Part shown: piece after piece, positions 51,774 to 51,892 of the stretch
Position numbering within the stretch: the first letter of the stretch is position 1
Layout: each line of letters starts with the position of its first letter
NCBI GenBank assembly: GCA_015067725.1
Contig: SVLX01000015.1
Span: 1-51,892, forward strand
DNA length: 51,892 nt
From: Oscillospiraceae bacterium
Lineage (GTDB): Bacteria; Bacillota; Clostridia; Oscillospirales; Oscillospiraceae
Direction of reading: 5' to 3'
The notes under the pieces: generated by a model
Told to the model about the DNA's origin: nothing
The model's database searches: none
What the model saw: only the letters and a program-made list of their open reading frames with translations
Position numbers and translations under genes: made by a program

Positions 51774-51892
51774 TGATCCCCCTAAAGTAGGCCACGGAAA
51801 TATCCAAAGTCTATTTTAGGGGGATTACTATGTCTAAATCGAGACACAGTGCGGAATGGAAGATAGCGCTTGTAAAAAGATATCTATCCGGG
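51774..51892 (+). mobile_element. IS3-like insertion sequence, left end
   Basis: The sequence changes at TGATCCCCCTAAAGTAGG (51774-51791), which looks like an IS3/IS150-type terminal end. A transposase OrfA start follows (51830). The rest is beyond the window, so the right end and target duplication cannot be checked. Confidence 0.7.
51830..51892 (+). CDS. IS3-family transposase OrfA, N-terminal fragment
   Basis: Twenty-one codons, starting MSKSRHSAEWKIALVKRYL, match the helix-turn-helix start of IS3/IS150-type OrfA. GGGGGATT lies just before the ATG. The gene runs off the window edge. Confidence 0.75.
   Translation, partial: MSKSRHSAEWKIALVKRYLSG

Overview
The window comes from a Gram-positive Clostridia-type anaerobe, most like a gut or rumen Oscillospiraceae/Ruminococcaceae member (taxonomy is inference). 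The signs are S-layer-homology proteins, sortases with LPxTG pilins, an Rnf-type redox operon, AGGAGG-type ribosome binding sites, sigma-70-like promoters with 17-bp spacers, tRNAs with an encoded CCA, and moderately GC-rich coding DNA. Layout: (1) 1-8.8 kb is housekeeping and accessory, all on the + strand: the end of an ABC transporter membrane protein and its ATPase, tRNA-Thr(GGT), an ArsP_2/DUF2899-type heavy-metal exporter, a NahK-like sugar kinase, a MATE exporter, a YgiQ-type radical SAM protein, an OB-fold single-strand DNA-binding protein, and tRNA-Ser(TGA) plus tRNA-Ser(GCT). (2) 8.8-19.9 kb is an L-rhamnose locus on the - strand: response regulator, AraC regulator, rhamnulokinase, rhamnose isomerase, rhamnulose-1-P aldolase, and GH78 and GH106 alpha-L-rhamnosidases, both without signal peptides. 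A small histidine kinase is divergent and shares an overlapping promoter region with the response regulator. (3) 20.0-26.4 kb is a + strand redox operon: NusG-II protein (EetA-like), Gx/Hpre_diP_synt_I membrane protein (EetB-like), a duplicated-domain lipoprotein, ApbE flavin transferase, RnfC, RnfD, RnfG and a small four-helix membrane protein. RnfA, RnfE and RnfB are absent, so this looks like a hybrid of Rnf and the Listeria-type extracellular electron transfer machinery. (4) 26.5-39.7 kb is a - strand surface operon: a giant subtilisin-like protease with an internal dockerin-like domain, a small SLH protein with a cohesin-like N-terminal domain, and a 2120-residue SLH adhesin with beta-helix and Ig-like domains. 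A promoter with a perfect 11-bp inverted repeat at the predicted transcription start precedes it. (5) 39.8-41 kb holds a winged-helix regulator. (6) 41.1-50.9 kb is a - strand sortase-pilus operon: coiled-coil protein, dedicated signal peptidase I, VWA tip adhesin with His/Cys repeats, major pilin, class C sortase, minor LPxTG protein and a second sortase. It has a strong promoter at one end and a terminator at the other. (7) 51-51.9 kb holds a divergent TetR regulator, a G10 tract, and the left end of an IS3-like insertion sequence cut by the window edge. The clearest candidates for something new are the RnfCDG-EetAB-like operon, and the dockerin-bearing protease beside a cohesin-like S-layer protein, which together could form a single-enzyme cell-surface docking system.
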